DNA from: Synanceia verrucosa
Taxonomy: Eukaryota; Chordata; Actinopteri; Perciformes; Synanceiidae
DNA: 64,000 nucleotides
Assembly (NCBI GenBank): GCA_029721515.1
Contig: CM056563.1
Location: 19,969,954 to 20,033,953, forward strand
Direction of reading: 5' to 3'
The notes beneath the pieces were generated by a model. The model did not search any database. It saw nothing but the letters and a program-made list of their open reading frames with translations, and was not told the DNA's origin. Positions 48,601-62,028 of the stretch are shown piece after piece. A program made the position numbers and the translations under genes. Every line of letters starts with the position of its first letter. The first letter of the stretch is position 1.

Positions 48601-50164
48601 ATAAGAGGGGAACTCTTGATCTACGAACTTCATACGGCTGCTCCTCGTGGTCGATGAGATATTCTTCCACGTCAAACAGCGTCTTGTAGAAATTCATGTT
48701 CTTGGTCAAATGACGATCATTTGGGTTCTTCTTTAGGAAGGTGTGAGCCGCTGACACCGCCTTCTCCACATTGTTTAGCTGAGGAAGAGTATTTTGTTTT
48801 TATTTTTTTTTAAAAACATGACAGTACATCATGAAGGTACACAACAGCTCCTATTCCTACCACTGTTCACTGGATAGCATGACCTCTGACCTTTATTCCA
48901 ACAACTACTTACTGTTGAGTCAGTGAGGAGAAAACTAACGTGCTGCTGTTTGCAGAAAAGTCAACTAAATAACTAACAAAAAGGTCCAGAGTATAGCCTT
49001 GGCTAAATATAATAACCACATCCAACTACCCACTTCTCTCCTCACAGAAAAGGAGAGAATATTACATATTATCACGACCCAATGTTGTAAAACAAATACA
49101 GTGTAAAATCAAAGACTTGTAAATCCTGTAAGCCTGATTTAAAGCCTGTTTGTTGATCTGGGCGGCTACTTTATTCACCTTTTAAATTACCAGTCTGGTT
49201 AGACCAGACATAACTATAAAGCAGGCCCAGGAGCCAGTTAAATGGTTCTGATAGTGGCTGTTTATTACACCAATAGAACGAATAACATGGAGAATACCTG
49301 GAGGTCTTTCCACAAACCCCCAAAAAAATGATTTGTAGCCTTGTGCCTTGTCCTCATCACCCTGCTTGGCAGAGGAGAATAAGGGGATTGTTCCAGGTAA
49401 ACACAGGAAGAGACGTGGCACTTGCGGCTTCAAGGTTTGCAAGGGGGCTCAACAAAGCAGCAGGGAATCTAAACCTCACATCTTGCCTGCTTGAATTTTC
49501 CTCTCGTTGACTCATTGTCTGCGCCCGTTACGCACAATCATGGCAATCCCAAATCCACACCGCCTGCTGCTACTGTCCAAATTTCAAGAGTTTCAAAATG
49601 ACCAAATTATAGCACCCATGACACTTTATATTATACTTATACATCATCCACTTCGGGGGCGTTGGGAAGTTTTTGGAGTGATTACAAAAGTTAGTGGTAA
49701 AGGCACAACGCTCTCACCTGGTAGTACGCATACTGTATGTACCGATACGGTACCCTTTTCTCGAAAATTTCCAGCAAATCCCTTTGTGGATATGACAGAT
49801 TAAACACTGGGAAATCCGCTTTGCACTTTTTAAGACACGCAGCTCTCAGGAGGATGTGGCGCACGACGCGGAGGCTGCTGTCGGCGAACATAGTGTCGTT
49901 GTCCCGGCTGACGGAGCTGCAGTTGCGGCTGCAGAAAGCCTCGCTGTCCCGCAGCAGCCGGTGGAGCCGCAGGCTGAGCTCCAGGTACTTGATGCTCTCT
50001 GCCCAGTTCTGCGCCGCGTACTGCTCCAGCGCATAGTTGTATGAGGAGTCCAGTGGTATGATGTCCTTCTGGGGGAAACTTCTAAAGCTGTACTGCTCAT
50101 ACTGAGCCTCCACCAGGAGCACAGGGACGAGGAGGCAAAGACACAAGCTCTTCAGGAGCATCAT
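45662..50164 (-). CDS. p3h4: P3H4 (SC65/leprecan-like 4), collagen-modification scaffold
   Basis: Complete, seven exons in transcription order: 50164-49718, 48778-48629, 48542-48371, 48290-48162, 48076-47931, 47452-47369, 45814-45662; 426 aa (human about 437). Start [10 protein letters not shown] gives a signal peptide ending before [11 protein letters not shown], the family's mature start; the frame is open further upstream but that leader is not signal-like. Four C-x3-C pairs (78/82, 110/114, 235/239, 265/269) and TPR-like helices follow, with [18 protein letters not shown]. The tail [21 protein letters not shown] is the P3H4 signature that separates it from CRTAP. It has no 2-oxoglutarate dioxygenase domain. 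P3H4 is an ER protein that works with P3H3 and lysyl hydroxylase 1 on collagen lysines. Confidence 0.94.
46766..47004 (+). repeat. teleost interspersed repeat (aggaacagtgtgt type)
   Basis: Starts aaaggaacagtgtgtcat and continues gaggatctattagcagaa, a phrase recurrent in acanthomorph genomes from memory. Right edge is set by the SINE. In the last p3h4 intron. Confidence 0.5.
47005..47296 (+). mobile_element. tRNA-derived SINE
   Basis: The head resembles a tRNA promoter: agagcggtagagc (A-box-like) and ggttcaaatcc (B box, 47044-47054). Then gtgtccttgggcaagacac, gaatgaggagtgaatgaat, aaagcgctatgtaagtacaatgc and an (ATT)n tail at about 47,280-47,294. This is the typical layout of a fish SINE whose 3' tail is borrowed from an L2-type LINE. 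It lies in the last p3h4 intron, antisense to the gene. Confidence 0.85.
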
Positions 50165-52150
50165 AGCCTCCACCGGCTCCGGCAGGAGTTCTTGTTTTGA
50201 ATGGATCAGGAAAACTTCCTCTTTCTTCACCAGAGAAGGCTCATGTCTGCCTGCACGTAGGCTGAGAAAGCTGCGTCCACCTAGATGCTGCAAACAAGAA
50301 CTTCTGGTCAGAACCTTCAAAATAAAAGCCCCACTCAGCTGAACAATGGCTCGATGCTGAGACTTCAAATATAGACATTTACTATTACAGCCATCCATTC
50401 CTCAAATTATGCTGCAGTGATTTAGATACTGAATATGTTTGTCTTCCCTCCATTATGGCATCACAATAAAATACAACATGAGGAACATGATATTTGCATG
50501 TGTTTATCAGCGGTATTATGAAATTCTAAAGTAACTGTGTTTTTTTTATTCCAGTGTGAAAAAATATGGGAAGAGCCTGTATGTAGAGGCAAATAGGGTT
50601 AGAACAATAAAATAATCATGTATGTACCAAGTTAGGAAATTCATACATCTTCTTGCTTCATCTCTGCTTTTTCCACCTTTTTGCACAGTCCATTTTTATT
50701 ATTTAAATTTAAATTGCCTAATTTACCTTTTAATCTGCCTTAATGTATCTATTTTTAACTTTTTATATTGCTCTGCATTCACTGTAGATAGCAAAAGAAG
50801 GATTTCATTGATTCCTTATTGTTCACATGACAATAAGCACTTGTTTATCAGGTACTAAATTTGAGCATTAATAAAGCAGAAAAAGAGAGTTTAAAAATGA
50901 CATTACTCTTTGTTGCGTGCTCGTGCATGTGAGCATGCCCCGGGCTAGCTAGCTGTTTCTGCTTCTGTTTAGCATTTAGCATTAATATTAGCATTGCTCT
51001 AACATGACGGTTACAGCTAATAACACCTTCCTAAACTGACAACATCTTTGCAGAAGCCTCATCGTCTTTTCCTTCCTCAGGTAACCAGTAATACCAGTGA
51101 TTTCGTTTGTTGTGTCTATCTTGTTTGTTGTTCTAGCACAGTTAGCACCGTTAGCTGCCCGGCTCGTCATCGCCGTGTTAATAGCCTCCCAAATCCATAT
51201 TTAGCGGATAAATTGTTGGGCTGTTGGTACAACTACAATCTGTGGTAATAATTAACAAGTAAACCGCTACCGGCAGCCCAAAAACAAACGCATCTGGACA
51301 ATTACCTTGAAGAAAAATGTCCTTACTTCCGGTGTAAACAATGCTAACTCTTGCTAACTTGACAAAAGGCGGTGTTGCGTTTGGACCTGAAGAAAGACAA
51401 GAGGACCCAACTTTTCTTAGTGTTTCCCAGACTCAGAACACCCATCAGAATCAGCCTTTAGCGAAAATTGAACACATCATTAGAGATATAGTTTTTAGTA
51501 CTATGATTAAACCACTTTGCCTTCAGTGCTCAATCTGGAAGTAAATGGTGCATTCATAAACACTGAAAAGTTTTGTGAAGAGCCTGAACACTTTTCAGTT
51601 TGGTCACTTGCATTCCGAGCAAACTGACAAGCTGAGACTTGGATTGGTGAGACAAGAAAACATTTTACATAACTGACACATCTCCTCTGGGCAACCCCTG
51701 ATTCAGCAATTTCTATAACATTAAATCTGAGTCTGATGGTTCTTAAGACCCAGAACCTCATGTTTTTTTCTTTTTTTTTCTGACGCAAAGAGATGTGCCC
51801 CAGAAGTATATCCGTGTGTTTCTTTGAAATGTGGACTAAATATGAACATTATGTGTCTGCTTCACTGTGAAAGAATGACGTCACAGTATAGCAGTGAGGC
51901 TTTTCATGGCTCATCTGACAGTGAGTGAAATCACAGGCCAGCCCTCTGTGGTCAGGCTTTACACGTTTGCAGAATTCCATTAGAAAGTGGGTGGAACGAC
52001 AAAGAGGCCGCTCCTCCTGCTGCTCTGAGCCAACAGAAGTGTGAAGTAAAGGCAGACAGCGTGAGACAGGACAGAACAGGGCTGCAAATTCTGTCAGTTT
52101 CCCATCCAGAATAAAAGCACAAATGCATAGCTGTTTTGCGTATGTAGTCC
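50165..52150. other. p3h4 5' flank and intergenic, no gene seen
   Basis: The first few hundred bases should hold the p3h4 promoter and 5' UTR; no core motif stands out. The phrase gatttcattgattccttattg..catgacaataa near 50,795-50,835 resembles a fish LINE 3' end. No exon was found. Confidence 0.5.
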
Positions 52151-52250
52151 TGTATATTACTGTAATTCTGTAAGATAAGATAAGAGAAGATTGGATAAAA
52201 CTTAATTCATCCTGAAGGAACTTCTTGTGCAACAGTTGTCGTACACATCA
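52151..52250 (-). repeat. possible LINE-derived 3' end (GATAAGATAA type)
   Basis: taagataagataagagaag..gataaaacttaattcatcctgaagg resembles the widespread fish repeat end GATAAGATAA..CTTTATTNATCC. The family is not assigned. Confidence 0.4.
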
Positions 52251-52399
52251 ATGAAATAAAAACAGATTAAAAAAAGAACATACAATGTAGAATATTGTAA
52301 AATTGCACTAAAGTGCAAAATAAAAGTTCATGTTAAAAGCTGAAACTAGTAGAAATCGTGCATGGCAGACTGGCACAAATGGTAAATAGTATTAAAATC

Positions 52400-53380
52400 T
52401 GTACTACGGCAGTATGACATCAATAAAAAGAGTATGGCCTGTCAAAAATTGACGTAAGTGAGTGTGTGAAATTTCATTGTTGCCTTTTTCGAAAAAACTC
52501 AAACCAGCCAGTGATATTGTATTGATAAAAACTTGCTTTTCCATTGTTAGCATGTTCAAAATTTAATATAAACGTTATGGCATAGTATGTAGATTTTATT
52601 CATAAAATTGTCATTGTTTCCTTTTTCGAAAAAGATCACAAGAGCAGTCAGAGCATGGTATGACAAAAAATGCCAAAAAGGTCGTTATAATGCCCACATG
52701 TTGAATAAATTCATGGGATAGTATGTTGAAAAAAAACATATTATATAATGTTGAAAATTGTCATGAAATTTGTCAAAAAAAAGCCATATTTACAGCATGT
52801 TGAAAATGGTGATAAAAATGTCATATCAGAGCATGTCAAAATAGTGAAAAAAAATCACTTTGTAAAATGTAAAAAAAAAAAGTCAAGAGTCAAGATAGTG
52901 TGTTGAATGAGTTCATGCAACAATATTTTGAATAAAGTTGTGAAAAAGCCACGGTGAAAATTGTGATGAAAATGTCATCCTACTGAATAAAAAAAGTTAA
53001 AAAAGAAAATGTTTAAAAGGTCAAAAAAATCATTAGAAAGAAATATTGTAGTGTTTTGAATTAATTGATGATACAGTATGTTGAAAAAAGTTCAAAACAC
53101 TTAAAAAACACAAAAAAAATGTAACTTCGGAAAATGTAAATAAGTCATCAGACAGCCTTAGTAGTGTGTTTAATGACTTCATGCGACAACATGTTGAAGG
53201 GAGTGGTGAAGAAAACATAATATTCACATGTTGAAAATTTTCATAAGTTTCATGTCATAGTACAGTATGTCGAAAAAAATGTGCTGTCGTAACTTGTAAA
53301 AGATGTCATGAAACAGCCCTACCATAGTGTGTTGTATGACTTCATCAATCAATATGTTGAGAAAAGTTTTGAAAAAGCAA
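52400..53380 (-). repeat. highly diverged outer part of the satellite, minus orientation
   Basis: Recurrent but degenerate phrases such as agtgtgtt(g/t)aatgacttcat, acaacatgttga and catagtacagtatgtcgaaaa. These are reverse-complement relatives of the tcaacata and tcgacatactatagtatg phrases of the main array. The spacing is roughly that of the main monomer but individual units are hard to delimit. Confidence 0.6.
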
Positions 53381-54180
53381 TCTGAATTCATCAATCAGGA
53401 AATCATTTAACAAGTAACGTACAAATGCACCATATTGTAACGGTAACTGTGTTTTTTTATTTTAAAGGTAATGCGTTAGAGTATTAGTTACTGTCAAAAG
53501 TAACAGCGTTAGTAAAGGTGTTACTAGCAGTGTTGTGCTAGTTACTGAAAAATAGTAACTAGTCACAGTTACTGGTTACTTCATTCAAAAAGTAACTCAA
53601 TTACTTTACTGATTACTTACATCAAAAAGGAATGCATTACTGTTAAAAGTAACTTTTTAGTTACTCACAGGACACTGGGGAGTGAGGTTCCCTTATGGTG
53701 TGTTCACTGGAAGTCAGAACTCAAATCAACATAACCTGAAAGTTTTAGTTCTCCCAGCTCTTTCAGCCTTACAGACGCACAACAAATGATGTAGCTACTG
53801 TTTTCTACTGAATTCTCTGTCAGGTTGATTAACCCAACTTTCCGAGTTGGAGATCCGACTTCACGGGGGGGTTCTTATTTAAATTTTAACTTGAAGTTGG
53901 AAATTCCGATGTTCATGTACAAGTGAACGCACCATGGGTTGGATCATTCAAATGCTTGCAGCGCTGCTGCACTGATATTAATGCTTTGTTTGTACAGCGA
54001 TGTTTGTTGCCTTATGCTGGGAAAGTGGGGGGACAGATCAGTGTCTCGATACAGTCCATTGTGTCTCTATGAATCTGAGGACGACATTCTGAATTCATCA
54101 ATCATTTACCACGTAACGGACAAACGTATTGTAACGGTCCTCATAGGCTTACCAGACGTTTAAACAATCCAGCGGTATAG
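53381..54180. mobile_element. hAT-like non-autonomous insertion(s) within the repeat field
   Basis: From 53,529 the sequence reads cagtgttgtgctagttactg followed by many gtaact/agttac repeats, which resembles a hAT terminal region (CAGNGNTG start). Such gttact-rich elements are common in fish. The right end and a target duplication could not be fixed. The block is flanked by two similar segments (53,381-53,442 and 54,088-54,138). No transposase frame. Confidence 0.5.
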
Positions 54181-54239
54181 ACAGGCTACAACCGTTACTT
54201 TTTACATTTGCAGCCGGGGTTTGAACCCAAAGTGATTTG

Positions 54240-55108
54240 TGACGTAGCAACTAGCCATCCCCATAGCATCTCAAAAATTGTCAAAATTTTTAAAATACAA
54301 GACATCTTATAAAATGGTTCTGAATATTTGAAGCTTTCTGTTTTACATTAAAACACACTTTTCAATCAAAAAATTGACAATTTTTAAAATGTTCCAGAAA
54401 GTGTTCAGAAATCCTTATTATAGTGTTGAATGATTTTATTGCACAATATGTTGAATTACATTGTGAAAAAGAGATTTTATAAAATGTTCAATATTTGTCA
54501 AATAAGCCACACAATAACATGTCGAAAATATCCAAAATATGACAATTTTTAAAATGTCCCAAACCTGTTCTGAAAACCTAACTATAGTATGTTGAATCAT
54601 TTCATAGCACAATATGTTGAAATATGTTGTGAAAACAACATCTAAAAATGATCAAAATTGTCAGAAGAAGTCATACTATAGCATGTCGAAAATTGTCAAA
54701 ATTTGACAATTTTTAAAATTCCCAAAAAGTGTTCAGAAATCCTTTTTATACTATGTTGGGTCATTTCATAGCACAATATATTGAAATATTTTGTAAAAGA
54801 GATTTTATAAAATGTTCAATATTGTCAAATAAGTTAAAAAAAAAATAGTTAAAAAAGACCATTTTTAAAATCTCCCCAAAAGTGTCCATGAATTCTTATT
54901 ATAGTGTTGAATAATTTTATTGTGCATCATGTTTAATTAAGTTGAAAAAAAGACATTTTATAAAATGTTCACAATTGTCAAAACAGTCAAACTATAGGAT
55001 GCTGAAAATTGTATAAATGTGACAATTTTTAAAATGACCCAAAAGGTGTTGAGAAATCCTTATTATAGTGTGTTGAATGATTTTATTGTACAATATGTTG
55101 CTTTAAAC
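54240..55108 (-). repeat. inverted block of the satellite, about five diverged monomers
   Basis: The phrase tatagt(gt)gttgaatgattttattgcacaatatgttg or a close variant recurs at about 54,416, 54,581, 54,746, 54,896 and 55,062 (spacing about 150-166). Its reverse complement corresponds to caat..ccattcaacataccataataagg in the main array, and gtcatactatagcatgtcgaaaa is the reverse of the main-array cgacatactatagtatgac. Confidence 0.8.
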
Positions 55109-56820
55109 ACAAATTATGCTAAAACATTTTTTTACCTTTTCGACGTACTATAGTATGTTTTTTTTTCAGGATCTATATTTTTACATACTATAATTTGGCT
55201 TTTTTAAAAGCATTTAAATACAAATTTAGTTATGAATATGTTCAACATACCATAATAAGAATTTTTGTATCACTTTTTAGACATTTTAATTTTTTGACAT
55301 TTTTGGACATTTTCAATATTCTATAGTATGACTTTTTTAAGCAGACATTTTTGACATAATATAATTTGGCTTCTTTAAAGCATTTAAACAAAGTATGCTT
55401 AAAAATCCATTCAACATATGTTAATAACAAATTTTTATCACTTTTTAGACAATTTAATTTTTGACAGTTTTGGACTTTTTCGACATACTATAGTATGACT
55501 TTTTTTAGTAGATATTTTTTGACAGACTATAATTTGGCTTTTTTAAAGCATTTAAACACAAATTATGTTATAAATCATTCAACACACCATAATAAGAAAT
55601 TTTTATCACTTTTTAGATATTTTAATTTTTTGACATTTTTGGAGGTTTTCGACATACTATAGTATGACTTTTTTTAGTAGATATTTTTTGACATACTATA
55701 ATTTGGCTTTTTTTTTTTTTTTTTTTACAACATTTAAACACGACTTATGCCATAAATCCATTCAACATAGCATAATAAGGCATTTTATCACTTTTTAGAC
55801 GTTTAAATTTTTTTTTACATTTTTGGACTTTTTCGACATACTATAGTATGACTTTTTTTCTAGTAGGTATTTTTTGACATACTATAATTTGGAATTTTAC
55901 AACATTTAAACACAAATTAAGTTATACATCCATTCAACATGACATAATAAGGCACTTTTTAGACATTTTAATTTTTGGACATTGTTGGACTTTTTCGACA
56001 TGACTTTTTTTTTTGGTAGATATTTTTTGACACACTATAATTTGGCTTTTTTTTTTTTTACAACATTTAAACACAAATTATGCCATAAATCCATTTAACA
56101 TAGTATAATAAGGCATTTTTATCACTTTTTAGACATTTTAATTTTTTGACATTTTTGGACTTTTTTTGACATACTATAGTTTGAATTTTTTTGTAGATTT
56201 TTTTTTTGACATACAATAATTGTTGTTTTTTTTTAGCATTTAAACAGAAATTATGCCATAAATCCATTCAACATACAATAATAAGAAATTTTTATCACTT
56301 TATAGACATTTTAATTTTTGACATTTTTGACATTTTTGATATACTATAGTATGACTTTTTAGTAAGTATTTTTGACATACTATAATTTGGCTTTTTTAAA
56401 GCATATAAACACAAATTATGTTATAAATCCATTCAACATACCATAATAAGAAATTTTTATCACCTTTTAGACACGTTCATTTTTTTGACATTTTATAGTG
56501 TAACTTTTTTAGTAGATATTTTTTGACATACAATAATTAGTTTTTACAACATTTAATCACAAATTATGTTATCAATCCATTCAACATACCATAATAAGGC
56601 ATTTTATCACTTTTTAGACATTTTAATTTATTGACATTTTTGGACTTTTTCGGCATTGTGTAGTATGACTTCTTTTAGTAGGTATTTTTTGACATACTAT
56701 AATTTGGATTTTTTTAAAATATTTAAACACAAATTATGTTATCAATCCATTAAACAGACCATAATAAATAATTTTATCACTTTTTAGACATTTTAATTTT
56801 TTGACATTTTTGGACTTTTT

Positions 56821-57575
56821 CGACATACTATAGTATGACTTTTTTTAGTAGGTATTTCTTGACGTACTACAATTTGGCTTTTTTACAACATTTAAACACA
56901 AATTATGTTATCAATCCATTCAAAATACCATAACAAGGCATTTTTATCATTTTTTAGACATTTTAATTTTTTGACATTTTTGGACTTTTTCGACTTACTA
57001 TAGTATGACTTTTTTTTAGTAGGTATTTTTGACATACTATAATTTGGCTTTTTTTACAACATTTAACAACAAATTATGTTATCAATCCATTAAACAGACC
57101 ATAATAAATCATTTTATCACTTTTTAGAAATTTAAAGTTTTTGACATTTTTGGACTTTTTCGACACACTATAATATGACTTTTTTTTAGTAGGTATTTCT
57201 TGACATACTACAATTTGGCTTTTCTACAACATTTAAACATAAATTATGCTCTAAATCCATTCAACATGCCATAATAAGGCATTTTTATCACTTTTTAGAC
57301 GTTTTAATTTTTTGACATTTTTGGACTTTTTCGACATACTATAGTATGACTTTTTTTAGTAGGTATTTTTGACATACTATAATTTGGCTTTTTTTACAAC
57401 ATTTAACAACAAATTATGTTATCAATCCATTCAACATGCCATAATAAGGTATTTTTATCACTTTTTAATGATTTTAATTTTTTGACATTTTTGGACTTTT
57501 TCGACATACTATAGTATGACTTTTTTTAGTAGGTATTTTTGACATACTATAATTTGGCATTTCTACAACATTTAA
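56821..57575 (+). repeat. satellite block duplicated at 63,246-64,000
   Basis: Four to five consecutive monomers share the same private variants, in the same order, with 63,246-64,000: atcattttttagac, then cgacttactatag, then taaacagaccataataaatc with agaaatttaaag, then cgacacactataatatg. The offset is 6,425 bp, or 38 monomers. The match does not extend left of about 56,800, and on the right it reaches the window edge. Confidence 0.85.
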
Positions 57576-58029
57576 ACATAAATTATGCTCTAAATCCATT
57601 CAACAGGCCATAATAAGGCATTTTTATCACTTTCTAGACATTTTAATTTTTTTACATTTTTGGAATTTTTCGACACACTATAGTATGACTTTTTTTTTGT
57701 AGGTATTTCTTGACGTACTACAATTTGGCTTTTCTACAACATTTAAACACAAATTATGCTATAAATCCATTCAACATACCATAATAAGGCATTTTTATCA
57801 CTTTTTAGACATTTTAATTTTTTGACATTTTTGGACTTTTTCGACATACTATAGTATGACTTTTTTTAGGAGGTATTTTTGACAAACTATAATTTGGCTT
57901 TTTTACAACATTTAACAACAAATTATGTTATCAATCCATTCAACATACCATAACAAGGCATTTTTATCACTTTTTAGACGTTTTAATTTTTTGACATTTT
58001 TGGACTTTTTCGACATACTATAGTATTAC

Positions 58030-58870
58030 TTTTTTTAGTAGGTATTTTTGACATACTATAATTTGGCTTTTTTACAACATTTAACCACAAATTATGCTAT
58101 CAATCCATTCAGCATACCATAACAAGGCATTTTTATCACTTTTTAGACATTTTAATTTTTGACATTTTTGGACCTTTTCGACATACTATAGTATGACTTT
58201 TTTTAGTGTATTTCTTGACGTACTACAATTTGGCTTTTCTACAACATTTAAACACAAATGATGCTATAAATCCATTCAACATGCCATAATAAGGCATTTT
58301 TATCACTTTTTAGACATTTTAATTTTTGACATTTTTGGACTTTTTCGACATACTATAGTATGACTTTTTTTAGTAGGTATTTTTGACATACTATAATTTG
58401 GCTTTTTTTACAACATTGAACAACAAATTATGTTATCAATCCATTCAACATACCATAACTAGGCATTTTTATCACTTTTTAGACGTTTTAATTTTTGACA
58501 TTTTTGGACTTTTCGACATACTATAGTATGACTTTTTTTAGGAGGTATTTTTGACAAACTGTCATTTGGCTTTTTTACAACATTTAACAACAAATTATGT
58601 TATCAATCCTTTCCACATGCCATAATAAGGTATTTTTATCACTTTTTAATGATTTTAATTTTTTGACATTTTTGGACTTTTTCGACATACTATAGTATGA
58701 CTTTTTTTAGTAGGTATTTTTGACATGCTATAATTTGGCATTTCTACAACATTTAAACATAAATTATGCTCTAAATCCATTCAACAGGCCATAATAAGGC
58801 ATTTTTATCACTTTCTAGACATTTTAAGTTTTTTACATTTTTGGAATTTTTCGACACACTATAGTATGAC
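58030..58870 (+). repeat. satellite block duplicated at about 60,565-61,405
   Basis: Five monomers share ordered private variants with the second block: aaccacaaattatgctatc, aaatgatgctataaatcc, ggaggtatttttgacaaact, atcctttccacatgcc with tttttaatgatttt, and tccattcaacaggcc with cactttctagacatttt. Landmarks give offsets of 2,534 and 2,536 bp, or 15 monomers. Confidence 0.82.
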
Positions 58871-61692
58871 TTTTTTTAGGAGGTATTTTTGACGAACTAT
58901 AATTTGGCTTTTTTACAACATTTAACAACAAATTATGTTATCAATCCTTTCCACATGCCATAATAAGGTATTTTTATCACTTTTTAATGATTTGAATTTT
59001 TTGACATTTTTGGACTTTTTTGACATACTATAGTATGACTTTTTTTAGTAGGTATTTCTTGACGTACTACATTTTGGTTTTTCTACAACATTTAAACACA
59101 AATTATGCTATAAATCCATTCAACATGCCATAATAAGGCATTTTTATCACTTTTTAGACATTTTAAGTTTTTCGACATTTTTGGACTTTTTCGACTTACT
59201 ATAGTATGACTTTTTTAGTAGGTATTTTTGACATACTATAATTTGGCTTTTTTACAACATTTAACAACAAAATATGTTATCAATCCATTCAACATACCAT
59301 AACAAGGCATTTTTAATCACTTTTTAGACGTTTTAATTTTTTGACATTTTTGGACTTTTTCGACATACTATAGTATGACTTTTTTTTAGTAGGTATTTTT
59401 GACATACTATAATTTGGCTTTTTTTACAACATTTAACAACAAGTTATGTGATCAAACCATTCCACATGCCATAGTAAGGTATTTTTATCACTTTTTAGAA
59501 ATTTAAATTTTTTGACATTTTTGGACTTTTTCGACACACTATAGTATGACTTTTTTTTAGTAGATTTTTTTGACATACTATAATTTAGCTTTTCTACAAC
59601 ATTCAAACGCAAATTATGCCATAAATCCATTCAACATGCCATAATAAGGCATTTTTATCACTTTTTAGACATTTTCATTTTTTAACATTTTTGGACTTTT
59701 TCGACATACTATAGTATGACTTTTTTTGTAGGTATTTCTTGACGTACTATAATTTGGCTTTTTACAACATTTAACAACAAATTATGTTATCAATCCATTC
59801 CACATGCCATAATAAGGTATTTTTATAAGTTTTTAGACATTTTAATTTTTGACATTTTGGACTTTTTGGACATACTATAGTATGATTTTTTTAGTAGGTA
59901 TTTTTGACATACTATAATTTGGCTTTTTACAACATTTAACAACAAATTATGTTATCAATCCATTCAACATACCATAACAAGGCATTTTATCACTTTTTAG
60001 ACGTTTTAATTTTTGACATTTTTGGACTTTTTCGACATACTATAGTATGTCTTTTTTAGGAGGTATTTTTGACAAACTATAATTTGGCTTTTTACAACAT
60101 TTAAACACAAATTATGTTATAGATCCATTCAACATACAATAATAAGAAATTTTTACCACTTTTTAGACGTTTTGATTTTTTGACATTTTTTGACTTTTTC
60201 GACATACTATAGTATGACTTTTGTTCTGGTAGGTATTTTTGACATACTATAATTTGGCTTTTTTAAAACATTTAAACACAAATTATGTTATTGATCCATT
60301 CAACATACAATAATAAGCAATTTTTATCACTTTTTAGACGTTTTAATTTTTCGACATTTTTGGACTTTTTCGACATACTATAGTATGACTTTTTTTTAGT
60401 AGGTATTTTTGACATATTATGATTTGGCTTTTCTACAACATTTAAATGCAAATTATGCCATTAATCCATTCAACATGCCATAATAAGGCATTTTTATCAA
60501 TTTTTAGACATTTTAATTTTTTAACATTTTTGGACTTTTTCGACATACTATAATATGACTTTTTTTTAGTAGGTATTTTTGACATACTATAATTTGGCTT
60601 TTTTACAACATTTAACCACAAATTATGCTATCAATCCATTCAACATACCATAACGAAGCATTTTTATCACTTTTTCGACATTTTAATTTTCAACATTTTT
60701 GGACTTTTTCGACACACTATAGTATGACTTTTTTTTAGTAGGTATTTCTTGACGTACTACAATTTGGCTTTTCTACAACATTTAAACACAAATGATGCTA
60801 TAAATCCATTCAACATGCCATAATAAGGCATTTTTATCACTTTTTAGACATTTTAATTTTTTGACATTTTTGGACTTTTTCGACATACTATAGTATGACT
60901 TTTTTTAGTAGGTATTTTTGACATACTATAATTTGGCTTTTTTACAACATTTAACAACAAATTATGTTATCAATCCATTCAACATACCATAACAAGGCAT
61001 TTTTATCACTTTTTAGACATTTTAATTTTTTGACATTTTTGGACTTTTTCGACATACTATAGTATGACTTTTTTTAGGAGGTATTTTTGACAAACTATAA
61101 TTTGGCTTTTTTACAACATTTAACAACAAATTATGTTATCAATCCTTTCCACATGCCATAATAAGGTATTTTTATCACTTTTTAATGATTTTAATTTTTT
61201 GACATTTTTGGACTTTTTCGACATACTATAGAATGACTTTTTTAGTAGGTATTTTTGACATACTATAATTTGGCATTTCTACAACATTTAAACATAAATT
61301 ATGCTCTAAATCCATTCAACAGGCCATAATAAGGCATTTTTATCACTTTCTAGACATTTTAAGTTTTTTACATTTTTGGAATTTTTCGACACACTATAGT
61401 ATGACTTTTTTTTAGTAGGTATTTCTTGACATACTACAATTTGGCTTTTCTACAACATTTAAACACAAATTATGCTATAAATCCATTCAACATGCCATAA
61501 TATGGCATTTTTATCACTTTTTAGACATTTTAAGTTTTTTGACATTTTTGGACTTTTTCGACATACTATAGTATGACTTTTTTTAGGAGGTATTTTTGAC
61601 AAACTATAATTTGACTTTTTTACAACATTTAACAACAAATTATGTTATCAATCCATTCAACATACCATAACAAGGCATTTTTATCACTTTTT

Positions 61693-62028
61693 AGAGGTTT
61701 TAATTTTTTGATATTTTTGGACTTTTTCGACATACTATAGTATGACTTTTTTAAGTGTATTTCTTGACGTACTACAATTCGGCTTTTCTACAACATTTAA
61801 ACACAAATTATGCTATAAATCCATTCAACATGCCATAATAAGGCATTTTTATCACTTTTTAGAGGTTTTAATTTTTTGATATTTTTGGACTTTTTCGACA
61901 TACTATAGTATGACTTTTTTAAGTGTATTTCTTGACGTACTACAATTCGGCTTTTCTACAACATTTAAACACAAATTATGCTATAAATCCATTCAACATG
62001 CCATAATAAGGCATTTTTATCACTTTTA
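61693..62028 (+). repeat. two adjacent, nearly identical satellite monomers
   Basis: Units starting at 61,693 and 61,861 (period 168) share the rare variants agaggttttaattttttgat, ttttttaagtgtatttc and tacaattcggc, so one unit was recently copied next to the other. Confidence 0.85.

Noticed and set aside
50165..50398. In-frame upstream extension of p3h4 to an ATG at 50,398
   Set aside because: It would place 78 non-signal residues before a good signal peptide; [10 protein letters not shown] at 50,164 fits the family start.
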